NCBI GenBank assembly: GCA_938085045.1
Contig: CALKGI010000220.1
Span: 1 to 32,483 of the forward strand
Reading direction: 5' to 3'
DNA length: 32,483 nucleotides
DNA from: an uncultured Alteromonadaceae bacterium
GTDB taxonomy: Bacteria; Pseudomonadota; Gammaproteobacteria; Enterobacterales; Alteromonadaceae
Numbering within the stretch: the stretch's first letter is position 1; every line of letters starts with the position of its first letter. The notes beneath the pieces are model-generated. The model was not told the DNA's origin and ran no database searches. It saw only the letters and a program-made list of their open reading frames with translations. The translations under genes were made by a program, and so were the position numbers. Of this stretch, positions 1 through 8,481 are shown piece by piece.

Positions 1-29
1 CTGGAATTCTAAAAAATGCCACAAAAAAC

Positions 30-41
30 TTGTATATACAA
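30..41. promoter_or_regulatory. Probable HutC operator upstream of hutI
   Basis: A perfect 12-bp palindrome, TTGTATATACAA, lies 52 bp before the hutI start codon. It matches what I recall of the operator bound by HutC, the GntR-family repressor of histidine-utilisation genes, which is released by urocanate. The position ahead of a hut gene supports this. No hutC gene is visible because the window starts here. Confidence 0.6.
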
Positions 42-93
42 CCCTAAGTGTTATTATTTTTGTTATTCCCTTGGCACTAAAGAATAGTAGATC

Positions 94-1320
94 ATGAATC
101 AGTACACACAAGTTTGGCTTGATATTAATATCGCTACCATGGATAACGCCTCCTCTGGCACAGAGCAAGAAGCGTACGGTGCAATTAGAGACGGTGCCAT
201 TGCGGTTACTGATGGTGTGATAAGCTGGGTTGGCCCACGTAAAGAATTACCAGCGTTTGACATACTGGCAACGCCGGTAGTCAAGGGCAATGGTGCTTGG
301 GTAACACCGGGGTTAATCGATTGTCATACACATTTGGTTTTTGGTGGTAGTCGTGCTCAAGAATTTGAAAAACGACTACAGGGCGTGTCTTACGAAGAGA
401 TTTCGCGTCAGGGCGGTGGCATTGTGTCTACCGTAAATGAAACCCGAAAAGCCGATGAAGAAACCCTATTTGTTGCTGCCAAAGACCGGCTAAATGCCTT
501 AATGGCGGAAGGGGTGACTACGGTCGAAATCAAATCGGGTTATGGTTTGGATACCAAAACCGAAGTCAAAATGCTCAAAGTCGCCCGCCTGCTTGGCGAG
601 CATCATCCTGCTACAGTAAAAACCACGTTTTTGGGTGCTCATGCACTACCACCTGAATTTAAAGACAACGCCGATGGTTACATCGATTTGGTGTGCAATG
701 AAATGCTACCAACCGTACACGAGCAAGGTTTGGCCGATGCCGTTGATGCTTTTTGTGAAGGTATCGGCTTTTCTCTAGAGCAGACCAAACGTGTTTTCGA
801 TAAGGCTGTAGAGTTGGGTTTACCCGTTAAATTACATGCAGAACAGTTGTCAAACCTTGGTGGTAGTGAGTTGTGTGCCCAGTATAAAGGTTTGTCATCA
901 GATCACTTGGAATATGTTGATGAAGCCGGTGTAAAGGCGATGAAAGAAGCCGGTACCGTGGCGGTATTATTGCCCGGTGCGTTTTACTTTTTACGCGAAA
1001 CCCAATTGCCACCCATTGAACTGTTGAATAAGCATCAGGTACCTATTGCAATTGCAACCGATACTAACCCCGGTTCGTCTCCATTGTGTTCAATTTTGTT
1101 GATGTTAAACATGGCCTGTACGTTATTTAGAATGCCACCAGAGCAGGCACTGGCAGGTGTTACTCGAAACGCAGCAAAAGCATTGGGTTTAGAAGACCGA
1201 GGCATTTTAAAAGCAGGAAACAGAGCTGATTTTGTGCTGTGGGATGTAGAGCATCCAGCCGAATTGGCTTATCAGTTTGGTGTGAATAAAGCCAAAGAAA
1301 TCGTTATTGGCGGGCGATGA
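94..1320 (+). CDS. hutI: Imidazolonepropionase
   Basis: Cytoplasmic amidohydrolase of the third step of histidine degradation. It hydrolyses 4-imidazolone-5-propionate to N-formimino-L-glutamate. The 408 residues are the usual family length. The metal-binding H-T-H (H78, H80) sits in [10 protein letters not shown] after the first beta strand. Further metal and substrate motifs are KLHAEQL near residue 248, SSDHLEYV, and the aspartate in ATDTNPGSS near residue 323. The start is the first ATG of the frame; the ribosome site is weak (AGAATAG). A HutC-like palindrome lies upstream, so induction by urocanate is likely. No other hut gene follows, so any partners must lie to the left of the window. 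Confidence 0.96.
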   Translation: MNQYTQVWLDINIATMDNASSGTEQEAYGAIRDGAIAVTDGVISWVGPRKELPAFDILATPVVKGNGAWVTPGLIDCHTHLVFGGSRAQEFEKRLQGVSYEEISRQGGGIVSTVNETRKADEETLFVAAKDRLNALMAEGVTTVEIKSGYGLDTKTEVKMLKVARLLGEHHPATVKTTFLGAHALPPEFKDNADGYIDLVCNEMLPTVHEQGLADAVDAFCEGIGFSLEQTKRVFDKAVELGLPVKLHAEQLSNLGGSELCAQYKGLSSDHLEYVDEAGVKAMKEAGTVAVLLPGAFYFLRETQLPPIELLNKHQVPIAIATDTNPGSSPLCSILLMLNMACTLFRMPPEQALAGVTRNAAKALGLEDRGILKAGNRADFVLWDVEHPAELAYQFGVNKAKEIVIGGR

Positions 1321-1438
1321 AGGGTTGAATTTTGGCTGTTAGCTGTGTTTTTTGTAACCAACTAGTCACAATTGACACATCTATGGCCGTTGATTTAAAG
1401 GGTTTGTTGCAAAACTGGATAATAAAGCAATAAAATTG

Positions 1439-1467
1439 TTAACAAATAAGCGAAGGTCACCTATACT
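1439..1467 (+). promoter_or_regulatory. Candidate sigma70 promoter for the cytochrome c gene
   Basis: TTAACA, a 17-bp spacer and TATACT fit the sigma70 consensus with one mismatch in each hexamer. The predicted start leaves a leader of about 50 nt before the cytochrome c gene at 1524. This would make that gene a unit separate from hutI. Confidence 0.5.
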
Positions 1468-1523
1468 GAATTTGAACCCCCCTAACCAAAACATGAAATA
1501 AAACCCCCTCACAGGAGAACAAT

Positions 1524-1931
1524 ATGAAATTACGAGCGACCGTAGCAACAGCTTCGCTAGTATTTGCTTCCACCCTGGTAACAACAACTTTTGCGCCTGA
1601 TGTTGCAGCGCAAGGTAACCAAAAAACTTGGCATGTATCACCCAAAAAAGCCAATAAAACCAATCCTATTCCAGCTACCGAAAGGTCGGTGCGACGTGGT
1701 CGCATAGTCTATGTTTTTAACGCTTGTGATGAGTGTCATGGACCTGACGGTTTTGCGCCGAATGGCGAAAATGCACCGGACCTGAATTCTCCAGAAATAT
1801 GGAATCAAACCGATGGTGCGATTTTTTGGAAAATTAAATCGCGCAGACATGGAATGCCTGGTGCAAAAAAACTCTCAAGAGCTGATGTTTGGAATTTGAC
1901 CAACTACTTGCGTAGCGAGTACGACGACTAA
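1524..1931 (+). CDS. Small secreted class I c-type cytochrome
   Basis: A 135-residue exported electron carrier of unknown partner. Residues 1-29 form a Sec signal peptide ending in a VAA-Q type cleavage region, so the mature protein should be periplasmic. A single haem site, CDECH (C68, C71, H72), is followed by a likely distal haem ligand M111 in HGMPG, the usual class I layout. A clear AGGAG lies 6 nt before the ATG. It has its own candidate promoter and is followed by a hairpin, so it looks monocistronic. The basic N-terminal part of the mature protein (KKANKTN) is unusual for a short cytochrome. The family assignment is safe; the redox partner is not visible. Confidence 0.88.
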   Translation: MKLRATVATASLVFASTLVTTTFAPDVAAQGNQKTWHVSPKKANKTNPIPATERSVRRGRIVYVFNACDECHGPDGFAPNGENAPDLNSPEIWNQTDGAIFWKIKSRRHGMPGAKKLSRADVWNLTNYLRSEYDD

Positions 1932-1949
1932 GCTGATGTGAACTGATAT

Positions 1950-1968
1950 GGGCAGTTTGCAGCTGCCC
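1950..1968. terminator. Hairpin between convergent cytochrome c and rraA
   Basis: GGGCAG and CTGCCC form a perfect 6-bp stem with a 7-nt loop, 18 bp after the cytochrome stop. There is no immediate T-run, so this is a hairpin in a terminator position rather than a textbook intrinsic terminator. Confidence 0.35.
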
Positions 1969-2068
1969 GTAGCGGATGGTGTTATGTTTTACTAATCCTT
2001 TTATTCCTTTTAATCCCTTGCCTTATATTTCTTAAATCACTCTTCGGGCTCTTTACTTGTAATGACTT

Positions 2069-2554
2069 CTATTCGATATCCAGTGGATCAGGAGAAAGAA
2101 TAATTCCGGTATTATCGGCATACAGGTGATCTTCAGGTAAAAAGGTTACGCCGCCAAAGTTGACTGGCACCTCAATTTCGCCATGTCCCAAATCATCACT
2201 GCCGACCGGAATAGAGGCAAGTGCCTGAACACCAATATCGGCGTCTTCTATGTTGTCTACATCTCTGATAGCGCCAAAACAGACGATACCTTCCCAATTT
2301 TGCTCAACGGCTATCTGAATCAGGCGGGCGTCAATCAGTGCTCGGCGAATTGAGCCGCCACCGTCTATCAATAAAACCTTGCCAGTGCCATCGGTCAACA
2401 GTTGCTCATGTATGAGTTGATTGTCTTCAAAACACTTAACGGTGCTGACCATGCCACCGAAGGAACTGCGACCACCATAATTGACGAATATCGGCTCGAC
2501 GACATCGACCTGATTGGTATAAATATCACACAGTTCAGAAGTATTGTATTCCAT
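2069..2554 (-). CDS. rraA: Regulator of ribonuclease activity A
   Basis: The 161 residues match the E. coli RraA length exactly. The protein binds RNase E and inhibits RNA cleavage; its fold resembles class II aldolases. Recognisable blocks are the N-terminal TSELCDIY, the glycine-rich [14 protein letters not shown], the CFGAIRDVD strand and the [15 protein letters not shown]-terminal region. AAGGCGAC precedes the ATG. In E. coli the order is hslVU-menA-rraA; here a DUF971 gene takes the place of menA. A hairpin between the DUF971 gene and rraA suggests rraA may have its own promoter. Confidence 0.95.
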   Translation of the reverse strand: MEYNTSELCDIYTNQVDVVEPIFVNYGGRSSFGGMVSTVKCFEDNQLIHEQLLTDGTGKVLLIDGGGSIRRALIDARLIQIAVEQNWEGIVCFGAIRDVDNIEDADIGVQALASIPVGSDDLGHGEIEVPVNFGGVTFLPEDHLYADNTGIILSPDPLDIE

Positions 2555-2635
2555 TGAAGTCGCCTTTTTTAGTGGTTAGGTATTGATTATGAAGGTTTAT
2601 ACGCCAGTATAACTCGCTGTTGGACGTTCTCAAGT

Positions 2636-2657
2636 AAAACCTTTTTTTCAAGGTTTT
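2636..2657 (-). terminator. Possible terminator after the DUF971 gene
   Basis: AAAACCTT and AAGGTTTT form an 8-bp A/T-rich stem with a 6-nt loop, a few bases beyond the DUF971 stop on the minus strand. The stem itself ends in TTTT, giving a short U-run in the transcript. Moderate support. Confidence 0.45.
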
Positions 2658-2661
2658 GCAA

Positions 2662-3039
2662 TTATCCCAGACGTATAGGGATAAGCTCGTCTCTGTGGGC
2701 TTTGGCAGCTTTAAGACGGTCTAAGTAATCTTGCCATAATCTAGGTTGGTTTTGGCGTAGGTGCTCTAGGTAGGTCCAACTAAATAGGCCGGTGTTGTGC
2801 CCATCGTCAAAAGTGATTCTGATGGCGTAATTGCCAACGGGTTCTATTTTGCTAATCGTTACGTCTTTTTTATTGGTGACCAATACGGCTTGTTCAGGTG
2901 AATGTCCGGTAACCTCAGCGCTGGGTGAGTGAGTCCGCAAAAATTCGGCGCTGAAACTGGCCTGCTCGTCATGCTCAAAAACCACTTCTAATTGACGCTG
3001 TTGTTTGTGGTATTTGATGGCTTTTATGGTAATAGACAT
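2662..3039 (-). CDS. DUF971 (GBBH-like N-terminal domain) protein
   Basis: A short protein of about 125 residues that consists only of the domain also found at the N-terminus of gamma-butyrobetaine hydroxylases. Family hallmarks visible are KAIKYHKQQRQLEVVFEHD at the start, an internal ISKIEPVGNYAIRITFDDGHNTGLFSWTYLEHL block, and the C-terminal helix. The frame can also open at a GTG at 3051, but the ATG at 3039 gives an N-terminus (MSITIKAIKYH) like other members. Neither has a strong ribosome site. It lies between hslU and rraA and is separated from hslU by a strong hairpin. The role of the stand-alone domain is not established. Confidence 0.85.
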   Translation of the reverse strand: MSITIKAIKYHKQQRQLEVVFEHDEQASFSAEFLRTHSPSAEVTGHSPEQAVLVTNKKDVTISKIEPVGNYAIRITFDDGHNTGLFSWTYLEHLRQNQPRLWQDYLDRLKAAKAHRDELIPIRLG

Positions 3040-3091
3040 ATCATGATTCACACTTTAAAAGGGGTTGAGGGGTTTTTATGACAGAGGTTAA

Positions 3092-3116
3092 AAAAGGCCG
3101 GAATAACCGGCCTTTT
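3092..3116 (-). terminator. Intrinsic terminator of hslVU
   Basis: AAAAGGCCGG and CCGGCCTTTT form a perfect 10-bp stem with a 5-nt AATAA loop. The hairpin sits 23 bp past the hslU stop and works symmetrically on either strand. It separates hslVU from the downstream DUF971 gene. Confidence 0.85.
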
Positions 3117-3139
3117 CAATTCGAAGCGCTAAGCGCACT

Positions 3140-4468
3140 TTACAAAATAAAGCGGCTCAAGTCTTCGTTATCAACCAACGACTCAAGATGTGAGTTGACG
3201 TAGTCGGTGTTTATCTCGACTGTTTCACCTGACATTTCAGAGGCACTGTATGAAATTTCTTCAATGAGTTTTTCCATTACTGTATGCAAACGACGAGCAC
3301 CGATATTCTCGGTTTTTTCATTAACCCGCCATGCGGCATTAGCGATACGTTTGATACCGTTCTCGCTAAACTCAATTTTAACGCCTTCAGTGCCCATCAG
3401 GGCAATGTATTGCTCAGTTAATGAGGCATAAGGTTCAACCAAAATGCGTTCGAAATCTTGCGCCGTGAGGGCTTCGAGTTCTACCCTAATTGGCAAACGA
3501 CCTTGCAACTCAGGGATGAGATCTGAGGGTTTGGTCATTTGGAATGCACCCGAGGCAATAAACAACATATGGTCGGTTTTAACGATACCGTGCTTGGTGG
3601 TGATAGTGCTGCCTTCAACTAAAGGTAACAAGTCACGCTGTACGCCTTCACGAGAAACGTCTGGTCCGCTCGAATCGCCGCGCTTACAGATTTTGTCGAT
3701 TTCGTCGATAAACACAATGCCATTTTGTTCGGCGGCGTAAATCGCTTTGTCTTTAATGTCTTCAGGGTTGACCAGTTTGGCGGCTTCTTCTTCAACGGCC
3801 AGTTTCAACGCTTCTTTAACCTTTACTTTACGACTTTTACGCTTCTCACCTGACAAATTTTGGAACATGCCCTGCAACTGCGAAGTCATTTCTTCCATGC
3901 CCGGAGGCGCCATGATCTCAACACCAATTTGTGGCTGAGCCAAATCGATTTCGATTTCTTTGTCGTCTAAGTCGCCTTCACGCAGCTTTTTGCGAAACAC
4001 TTGACGGGTGTGACCATCTTCTGCTGCTTCATCTTCGCCATAAACATTTTTTGGTTTTGGCAATAGGCAATCAAGAATGCGCTCTTCCGCGGCTTCTTCG
4101 GCGTGAACTTGCACTTTTTCGGTTTCTTGTTCGCGAGTCATTTTAATGGCTACATCGACCAAGTCACGAATAATGGTTTCGACTTCTTTACCCACATAAC
4201 CGACTTCGGTAAATTTGGTGGCTTCTACCTTTATAAAAGGGGCGTTGGCCAAACGGGCCAGACGACGAGCGATTTCGGTTTTACCGACACCCGTTGGGCC
4301 AATCATTAGAATGTTTTTGGGGGTGACTTCAGTGCGCAGGGCTTCGTCAAGTTGCATACGACGCCAGCGGTTTCTCAGCGCAATAGCAACGGCTCTTTTG
4401 GCTTTGTCTTGGCCAATAATATGACTGTCGAGTTCAACGACGATTTCTTTTGGGGTCATTTGGGACAT
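3140..4468 (-). CDS. hslU: ATP-dependent protease ATPase subunit HslU
   Basis: AAA+ unfoldase that feeds proteins to the HslV peptidase in the cytoplasm. The 442 residues match the usual length. Walker A is GPTGVGKT at residues 57-64. Walker B is [10 protein letters not shown] near residue 255. The intermediate (I) domain with acidic stretches runs between them. The C-terminus ends LSRFIL, the tail that inserts into HslV to activate it. An AGGA lies before the ATG, and only 9 bp separate it from the hslV stop, so the two are co-transcribed. A strong hairpin ends the unit. Confidence 0.98.
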   Translation of the reverse strand: MSQMTPKEIVVELDSHIIGQDKAKRAVAIALRNRWRRMQLDEALRTEVTPKNILMIGPTGVGKTEIARRLARLANAPFIKVEATKFTEVGYVGKEVETIIRDLVDVAIKMTREQETEKVQVHAEEAAEERILDCLLPKPKNVYGEDEAAEDGHTRQVFRKKLREGDLDDKEIEIDLAQPQIGVEIMAPPGMEEMTSQLQGMFQNLSGEKRKSRKVKVKEALKLAVEEEAAKLVNPEDIKDKAIYAAEQNGIVFIDEIDKICKRGDSSGPDVSREGVQRDLLPLVEGSTITTKHGIVKTDHMLFIASGAFQMTKPSDLIPELQGRLPIRVELEALTAQDFERILVEPYASLTEQYIALMGTEGVKIEFSENGIKRIANAAWRVNEKTENIGARRLHTVMEKLIEEISYSASEMSGETVEINTDYVNSHLESLVDNEDLSRFIL

Positions 4469-4477
4469 GCTTGAGTC

Positions 4478-4996
4478 CTATAATTCTTCAATGGTTTGAT
4501 TTTGATTGGTGAAAACGCAAACATCGCCAGCGATGGTCAGGCTTTTCTCGACAATTTCACGGGCATCTAAGTCGGTGTTTTCAAGCAGTGCTTTGGCTGC
4601 TGATTGGGCAAATGGTCCGCCGCTGCCGATGGCAATCAAATCGCCCTCAGGCTGAATGACATCGCCGTTACCAGTAATGATTAAAGATGCTGTATGGTCT
4701 GCTACGGCTAATAAGGCTTCGAGTTTGCGTAGCATTCTGTCGGTACGCCAATCTTTGGCCAATTCTACTGCCGCTCGGGTCAAATGACCTTGATGTTGCT
4801 CTAACTTGCTTTCGAATCGTTCAAACAGGGTAAAGGCGTCTGCGGTACCACCAGCAAAACCGGCAATAACTTTGTCGTTATACAAACGGCGGACTTTTTT
4901 CGCGTTTCCTTTCATCACGGTGTTACCCAGTGAAACCTGGCCGTCACCACCGATCACCACTTTGTCGCCTCTGCGCACTGATACAATCGTAGTCAA
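4478..4996 (-). CDS. hslV: ATP-dependent protease proteolytic subunit HslV (TTG start)
   Basis: Threonine protease of the HslUV complex, 172 residues and very close to E. coli HslV ([39 protein letters not shown]). The catalytic nucleophile is the threonine exposed after removal of the first residue, here T2. The start codon is TTG: a TAA stands in frame four codons upstream, no ATG precedes the conserved TTIVS, and AAGGA lies 6 nt before the TTG. A heat-shock type promoter overlaps the end of the upstream ftsN gene. hslU follows after 9 bp. Confidence 0.97.
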   Translation of the reverse strand: MTTIVSVRRGDKVVIGGDGQVSLGNTVMKGNAKKVRRLYNDKVIAGFAGGTADAFTLFERFESKLEQHQGHLTRAAVELAKDWRTDRMLRKLEALLAVADHTASLIITGNGDVIQPEGDLIAIGSGGPFAQSAAKALLENTDLDAREIVEKSLTIAGDVCVFTNQNQTIEEL

Positions 4997-5031
4997 TTTT
5001 ATTCCTTAGAAGATGATGTGTTTGATAGGCT

Positions 5032-5060
5032 AAATGCGGCCAATGACGAGAGTTTTCAAG
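5032..5060 (-). promoter_or_regulatory. Sigma32 (heat-shock) promoter for hslVU
   Basis: On the minus strand, a perfect CTTGAAA is followed after 14 bp by CCGCATTT, against the sigma32 consensus CTTGAAA / CCCCATnT. It sits 36 bp before the hslV start, and its -35 box overlaps the stop codon of ftsN. E. coli hslVU is known to be transcribed by the heat-shock sigma factor, which supports the call. Confidence 0.78.
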
Positions 5061-5727
5061 TCCATAACCAAATTTTACAGCCGTTTATCTTGTGTTTGCT
5101 CAACTTATGCCTAGCACGCTGAGCATCACGGTTAGTCTCGTATGGGCCCAATTGTACCCGATGTCGCTCGCCACCACTGCTACTTTTAGTGGTTTTAATG
5201 CGTGATTCGTAACCCAAAAATGCCAGTTGTGCCTTGAATGCTTCGGCTCGGCGACTCTCGCGAAAGGTAGCGCATTGCATTAAAAACGGACCTTTTTTAT
5301 CGAGCTTTGTCAGAGGCACTTCAACGGTTTTGTTTTTTAGTTCATCAATGTACTGCCAATCTTCTTTTTCTGGTGGTGGCGGTACATCTGGTTGTTCGGT
5401 AACCGCTTTAGCAATGGTTTGAACGGGTTGACGCTTGGGTTGGTCTTTTACAGGGGCCGGAGTTGTTTTGGCAGTGTCTGGTGCTGAGCTTCCTTCGGTA
5501 TTTGCTAGCGGGTCTGCGGCACCGTTGATGCTCCATAAAAAATAAATGAATCCGCTTAAAACCACTACCGCAAATGTCATTGCCACTAAAGGTAATGATT
5601 TGGCTTGTGGTGCCTCATTTTTACCTGACTTAGCGGGCTTGGTGGCTTTTTTTGCCTTAGGTTTGTTGGGCTTGCCCTGCTTATTGGCTTTGGGGTTGCC
5701 GCGTTTGATGTAATCCTTGTGCGCCAT
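5056..5727 (-). CDS. ftsN: Cell division protein FtsN (compact form)
   Basis: A 223-residue bitopic division protein that activates septal peptidoglycan synthesis. The N-terminal MAHKDYIKRG resembles the cytoplasmic FtsA-binding start of E. coli FtsN. One membrane segment spans 45-65. EKEDWQYIDELKNKTVEV at 121-138 matches the essential E region. A SPOR domain covers about 147-223, with C152 and C217 at the places of the known disulfide. E. coli FtsN has 319 residues; the Gln-rich linker is largely missing here. The frame runs open to 5880, but the ATG at 5727 has AAGG 6 nt upstream and gives the family N-terminus. Upstream is priA, downstream hslV. Confidence 0.9.
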   Translation of the reverse strand: MAHKDYIKRGNPKANKQGKPNKPKAKKATKPAKSGKNEAPQAKSLPLVAMTFAVVVLSGFIYFLWSINGAADPLANTEGSSAPDTAKTTPAPVKDQPKRQPVQTIAKAVTEQPDVPPPPEKEDWQYIDELKNKTVEVPLTKLDKKGPFLMQCATFRESRRAEAFKAQLAFLGYESRIKTTKSSSGGERHRVQLGPYETNRDAQRARHKLSKHKINGCKIWLWT

Positions 5728-5771
5728 GATAAACCTTGGAGAAGTTACTTTGGAGAAAATGAAGAGCCGGG

Positions 5772-5801
5772 ATTGTATAACAAACTGGTTAGGTATACCA
5801 A
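5772..5801 (-). promoter_or_regulatory. Weak candidate promoter for ftsN
   Basis: On the minus strand, TTGGTA, an 18-bp spacer and TACAAT stand about 45 bp before the ftsN ATG. The -10 box is good and the -35 box poor. It lies between ftsN and the palindromic repeat to its right. Confidence 0.3.
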
Positions 5802-5835
5802 TTAGATTAAGGGACAAAGCGAAAATCAAGCGCTT

Positions 5836-5985
5836 TTTAACCACAGAGAACGCAGAGGGCGCAGAGAAAGACAAAGGCATTAAGATAGTGACTTTTTTAG
5901 TTCTAAGTTTACCTTACAGGATAAGCTGGGGCGGTACAGTTATTTTTTTCTTTTCTCTGTGTGCTCTGCGACCTCTGTGGTTAAA
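5836..5985. repeat. CCACAGAG-type palindromic intergenic repeat
   Basis: Arms at 5836-5870 and 5950-5985 are inverted copies of one sequence that begins TTTAACCACAGAG, followed by two more CGCAGAG- or CACAGAG-like units at about 9-bp spacing, ending in AGAAAG. About 80 bp lie between the arms. Similar CCACAGAG repeats are scattered between genes in many bacterial genomes. It fills most of the 320-bp gap between priA and ftsN. No ORF in the gap looks real. Confidence 0.7.
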
Positions 5986-6047
5986 TTTTTTTGATTTTCT
6001 CCTTTCTCCTTTCTTCACTCCGTTTTTCCTTGGTGAGTTTCTTGACC

Positions 6048-8249
6048 TTAATTCATGTCCATTGGGTCAATATCCAGACTCCAGCGAACTTTGTGTGCTA
6101 GCTTGAGTTTTTCAATCTGTGGCAACACCAATTTGAGAATACTTTGTAGCATGCCTTTTTTACCACTTTGTACCAGCAGTTGATAACGAAAATTACCTGC
6201 CTTTTTCTCCATTGGTGCAGGCAGAGGGCCCAAAAGCTCTATGTGCGGTTGGTAAGGGGATAATAAATCTCTCACCTGAGCCAAAAAGTCGCGAGGTAAA
6301 GCCGGGTAGGGGGCGTGACTTCTAAGCATTAACTGGCTGACAAAAGGTGGCAATATGGCATCGTTACGTTCTTTTAGAAGATAGCGAGAAAAGTGAGCAT
6401 AACCGTTGTTGATTAAGTCTTGTAATAGAGGGTGACCGGGAAAGTGGGTTTGCAGGGCAATTTCTCCCGATTGACTACCACGGCCCGCCCGACCCGAAAC
6501 TTGAATTAACAGTTGGGCGAGTTTTTCAGAGGCTCGAAAGTCGCCGCTAAACAAAGCGCCGTCAACATCTAATATGGCGACCAAGGTGACATTAGGAAAA
6601 TGATGCCCTTTAGCAATCATTTGGGTGCCGATGATGATGCGCCTGCCGGGTTGGTTGATTTCATCTACGGTTTTTTCAAAACTGCCTTTGCGCCGTGTGC
6701 TGTCTCGGTCAAGCCGCGAGATGGTGATATCAGGAAATAACTCAGTCAGGCGTTCTTCAAGTTGTTCGGTGCCTTGTCCGGCACTTTGGACATTGGTGCT
6801 GCCACAGTCGCCACATTGGTGAGGAATTCTCGATTGTGAGCCGCAGTGATGGCATATCAGCTGATTATTGGCTTTATGCAGGGTATAAAAAGCGCTGCAC
6901 CGTTTGCAATCACACATCCAGCCACATTCATGGCATAAAATCGCCGGTGCATAGCCGCGCCGATTTAAAAACAACATGACTTGATTATGTTGTTTTAGGT
7001 GGTGCTCAATGCGCTTTATCATCGGCTGAGACATACCGCTTTGTAAGTGCAGAGCTTTGATATCAATGACATTATATTGGTGTTGATGACCGGATATACG
7101 ACCCGCTAAGGTAAAGTTGTGATAACGCTTGTCTAGCGCATTTTTTAATGACTCGAGCGATGGCGTGGCGGTACCCAACACAATGGGAATGTCTAACATT
7201 CGGCTACGATAAATTGCCATATCTCGGGCGTTATAACGAAAAGTGTCTTGCTGCTTGAACGAACTGTCATGCTCTTCATCAATGACAATTAGGCCCAAAT
7301 CACGAAATGGTAAGAATATTGAAGAGCGAGTGCCGATGACAATGGCCGATGTTCCGCGGCCAGCATTGAGCCAGGTATTGAATCGTTCAGTATTGTTCAG
7401 CGCCGAATGCCAAATGTCGATGCGGGTTTTGAAACGGTTTTTGAAACGCGCCAGCGTTTGCGGCGTTAAGCCAATTTCGGGCACCAGTACCAACACCTGC
7501 CGATTTTTTTGCAATACCTCTTCTATATTCTGTAAATAAACTTCGGTTTTGCCACTGCCTGTGACGCCTTCTATGAGCGTTGGGTAAAAGCGGTCGAGGT
7601 TGTTGTTAATGGCGGTGACGGTTACGGCTTGTTCTACATTGAGTTTCAACGGCTTTTCGGCATCATCTTTATTGGACTCAACATAATTGAACGGTTTGAA
7701 GTCGGGTTTGGTGGTGTCGATAAATTTTTTATCGAGCATCGCTTTTATGGTAGCTGGGGCAATGCCGTGTGCTTTTAGTTGTGATTTGTCGAGTTGAATA
7801 TGGATTTTGAACAGCTTCAATGCGGTTTGTTGCTTGAGTGCACTGCGCAATTGCGCCGGATCCCAATCAATGCCTTTATTGGCGATTTGATAGCAATCGG
7901 GAATGAGATCATCAATGGTTCTGTTTTCGCGCAGTAATGTTGGTAATGCAGACTGGTAAACATCGCCAATGGGGTGTTGATAATAATCTGCTGCCCAATT
8001 GAGCAACTGATAGATATGGTCGTCAAACACTGGTGTGGTGTCGATAAGCGCAATAATCGGTTTGATTTTGCTTTGGTCGTAGTCGACAGTATCTTGCGGC
8101 CCACAAACAATACCTACCCGCTGTTTGGTGCCAAAGGGCACTAGAACACGCATACCGGGTTTAATGGTATCTATTGTTATGTCATTGGGTAGGGCGTAGT
8201 CAAAAAACCGGCGAAGAGGCACGGGTATGGCGACTTTTATTATTTCCAC
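6048..8249 (-). CDS. priA: Primosomal helicase PriA
   Basis: 3'-5' DNA helicase that reloads the replisome at stalled forks. The 733 residues match E. coli size. The N-terminal DNA-binding domain starts MEIIKVAIPVPLRRFFDY. Walker A is GVTGSGKT at 228-235, and the DEEH box is at 324-327 followed by the SSFKQQ loop. Zinc-binding cysteines are C439, C442, C446, C448, C451, C466, C469, C479 and C482. The C-terminal helicase motif includes GRAGR. It is divergent from rpmE, as in E. coli. Downstream is a repeat element and then ftsN on the same strand. Confidence 0.98.
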   Translation of the reverse strand: MEIIKVAIPVPLRRFFDYALPNDITIDTIKPGMRVLVPFGTKQRVGIVCGPQDTVDYDQSKIKPIIALIDTTPVFDDHIYQLLNWAADYYQHPIGDVYQSALPTLLRENRTIDDLIPDCYQIANKGIDWDPAQLRSALKQQTALKLFKIHIQLDKSQLKAHGIAPATIKAMLDKKFIDTTKPDFKPFNYVESNKDDAEKPLKLNVEQAVTVTAINNNLDRFYPTLIEGVTGSGKTEVYLQNIEEVLQKNRQVLVLVPEIGLTPQTLARFKNRFKTRIDIWHSALNNTERFNTWLNAGRGTSAIVIGTRSSIFLPFRDLGLIVIDEEHDSSFKQQDTFRYNARDMAIYRSRMLDIPIVLGTATPSLESLKNALDKRYHNFTLAGRISGHQHQYNVIDIKALHLQSGMSQPMIKRIEHHLKQHNQVMLFLNRRGYAPAILCHECGWMCDCKRCSAFYTLHKANNQLICHHCGSQSRIPHQCGDCGSTNVQSAGQGTEQLEERLTELFPDITISRLDRDSTRRKGSFEKTVDEINQPGRRIIIGTQMIAKGHHFPNVTLVAILDVDGALFSGDFRASEKLAQLLIQVSGRAGRGSQSGEIALQTHFPGHPLLQDLINNGYAHFSRYLLKERNDAILPPFVSQLMLRSHAPYPALPRDFLAQVRDLLSPYQPHIELLGPLPAPMEKKAGNFRYQLLVQSGKKGMLQSILKLVLPQIEKLKLAHKVRWSLDIDPMDMN

Positions 8250-8313
8250 GAATTTTAATGAGTGGTTTGAGGTGGGCGTATCTTAACGGTTAATGCCCTA
8301 TAGAACAAAACTA

Positions 8314-8342
8314 TTGTACAACAATAAACATTACTGTAGAAT
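8314..8342 (+). promoter_or_regulatory. Candidate promoter for rpmE
   Basis: TTGTAC, a 17-bp spacer and TAGAAT precede rpmE by about 140 bp. The long leader includes a small hairpin, CTCAT/ATGAG, near 8421-8437. Ribosomal protein L31 of E. coli is reported to control its own mRNA through the leader, so a structured leader would be expected; that function is inferred, not seen. Confidence 0.45.
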
Positions 8343-8481
8343 TCGCGACCCAAATTTACTGTTTATGTGCATAAGCACATAGGCTAATAAAACAACACAT
8401 GGTGTTGGTTCGTCACTTTACTCATAGAAGTAATGAGACGCAATCTATAGCGATGTGGCCTAAATTAAAAAGGTTTTCCCA

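Noticed and set aside
1381-1705. Two minus-strand ORFs over the hutI-cytochrome c gap
   Set aside because: They cover the cytochrome signal peptide in antisense and conflict with a good sigma70 promoter and AGGAG site on the plus strand.
3207-4424. Several plus-strand ORFs opposite hslU
   Set aside because: They are antisense shadows of a highly conserved gene; none has a ribosome site or a recognisable protein.
5717-6106. 129-codon plus-strand ORF between ftsN and priA
   Set aside because: It crosses the ftsN start, the palindromic repeat and the end of priA; composition is that of the repeat and no ribosome site or family likeness is seen.
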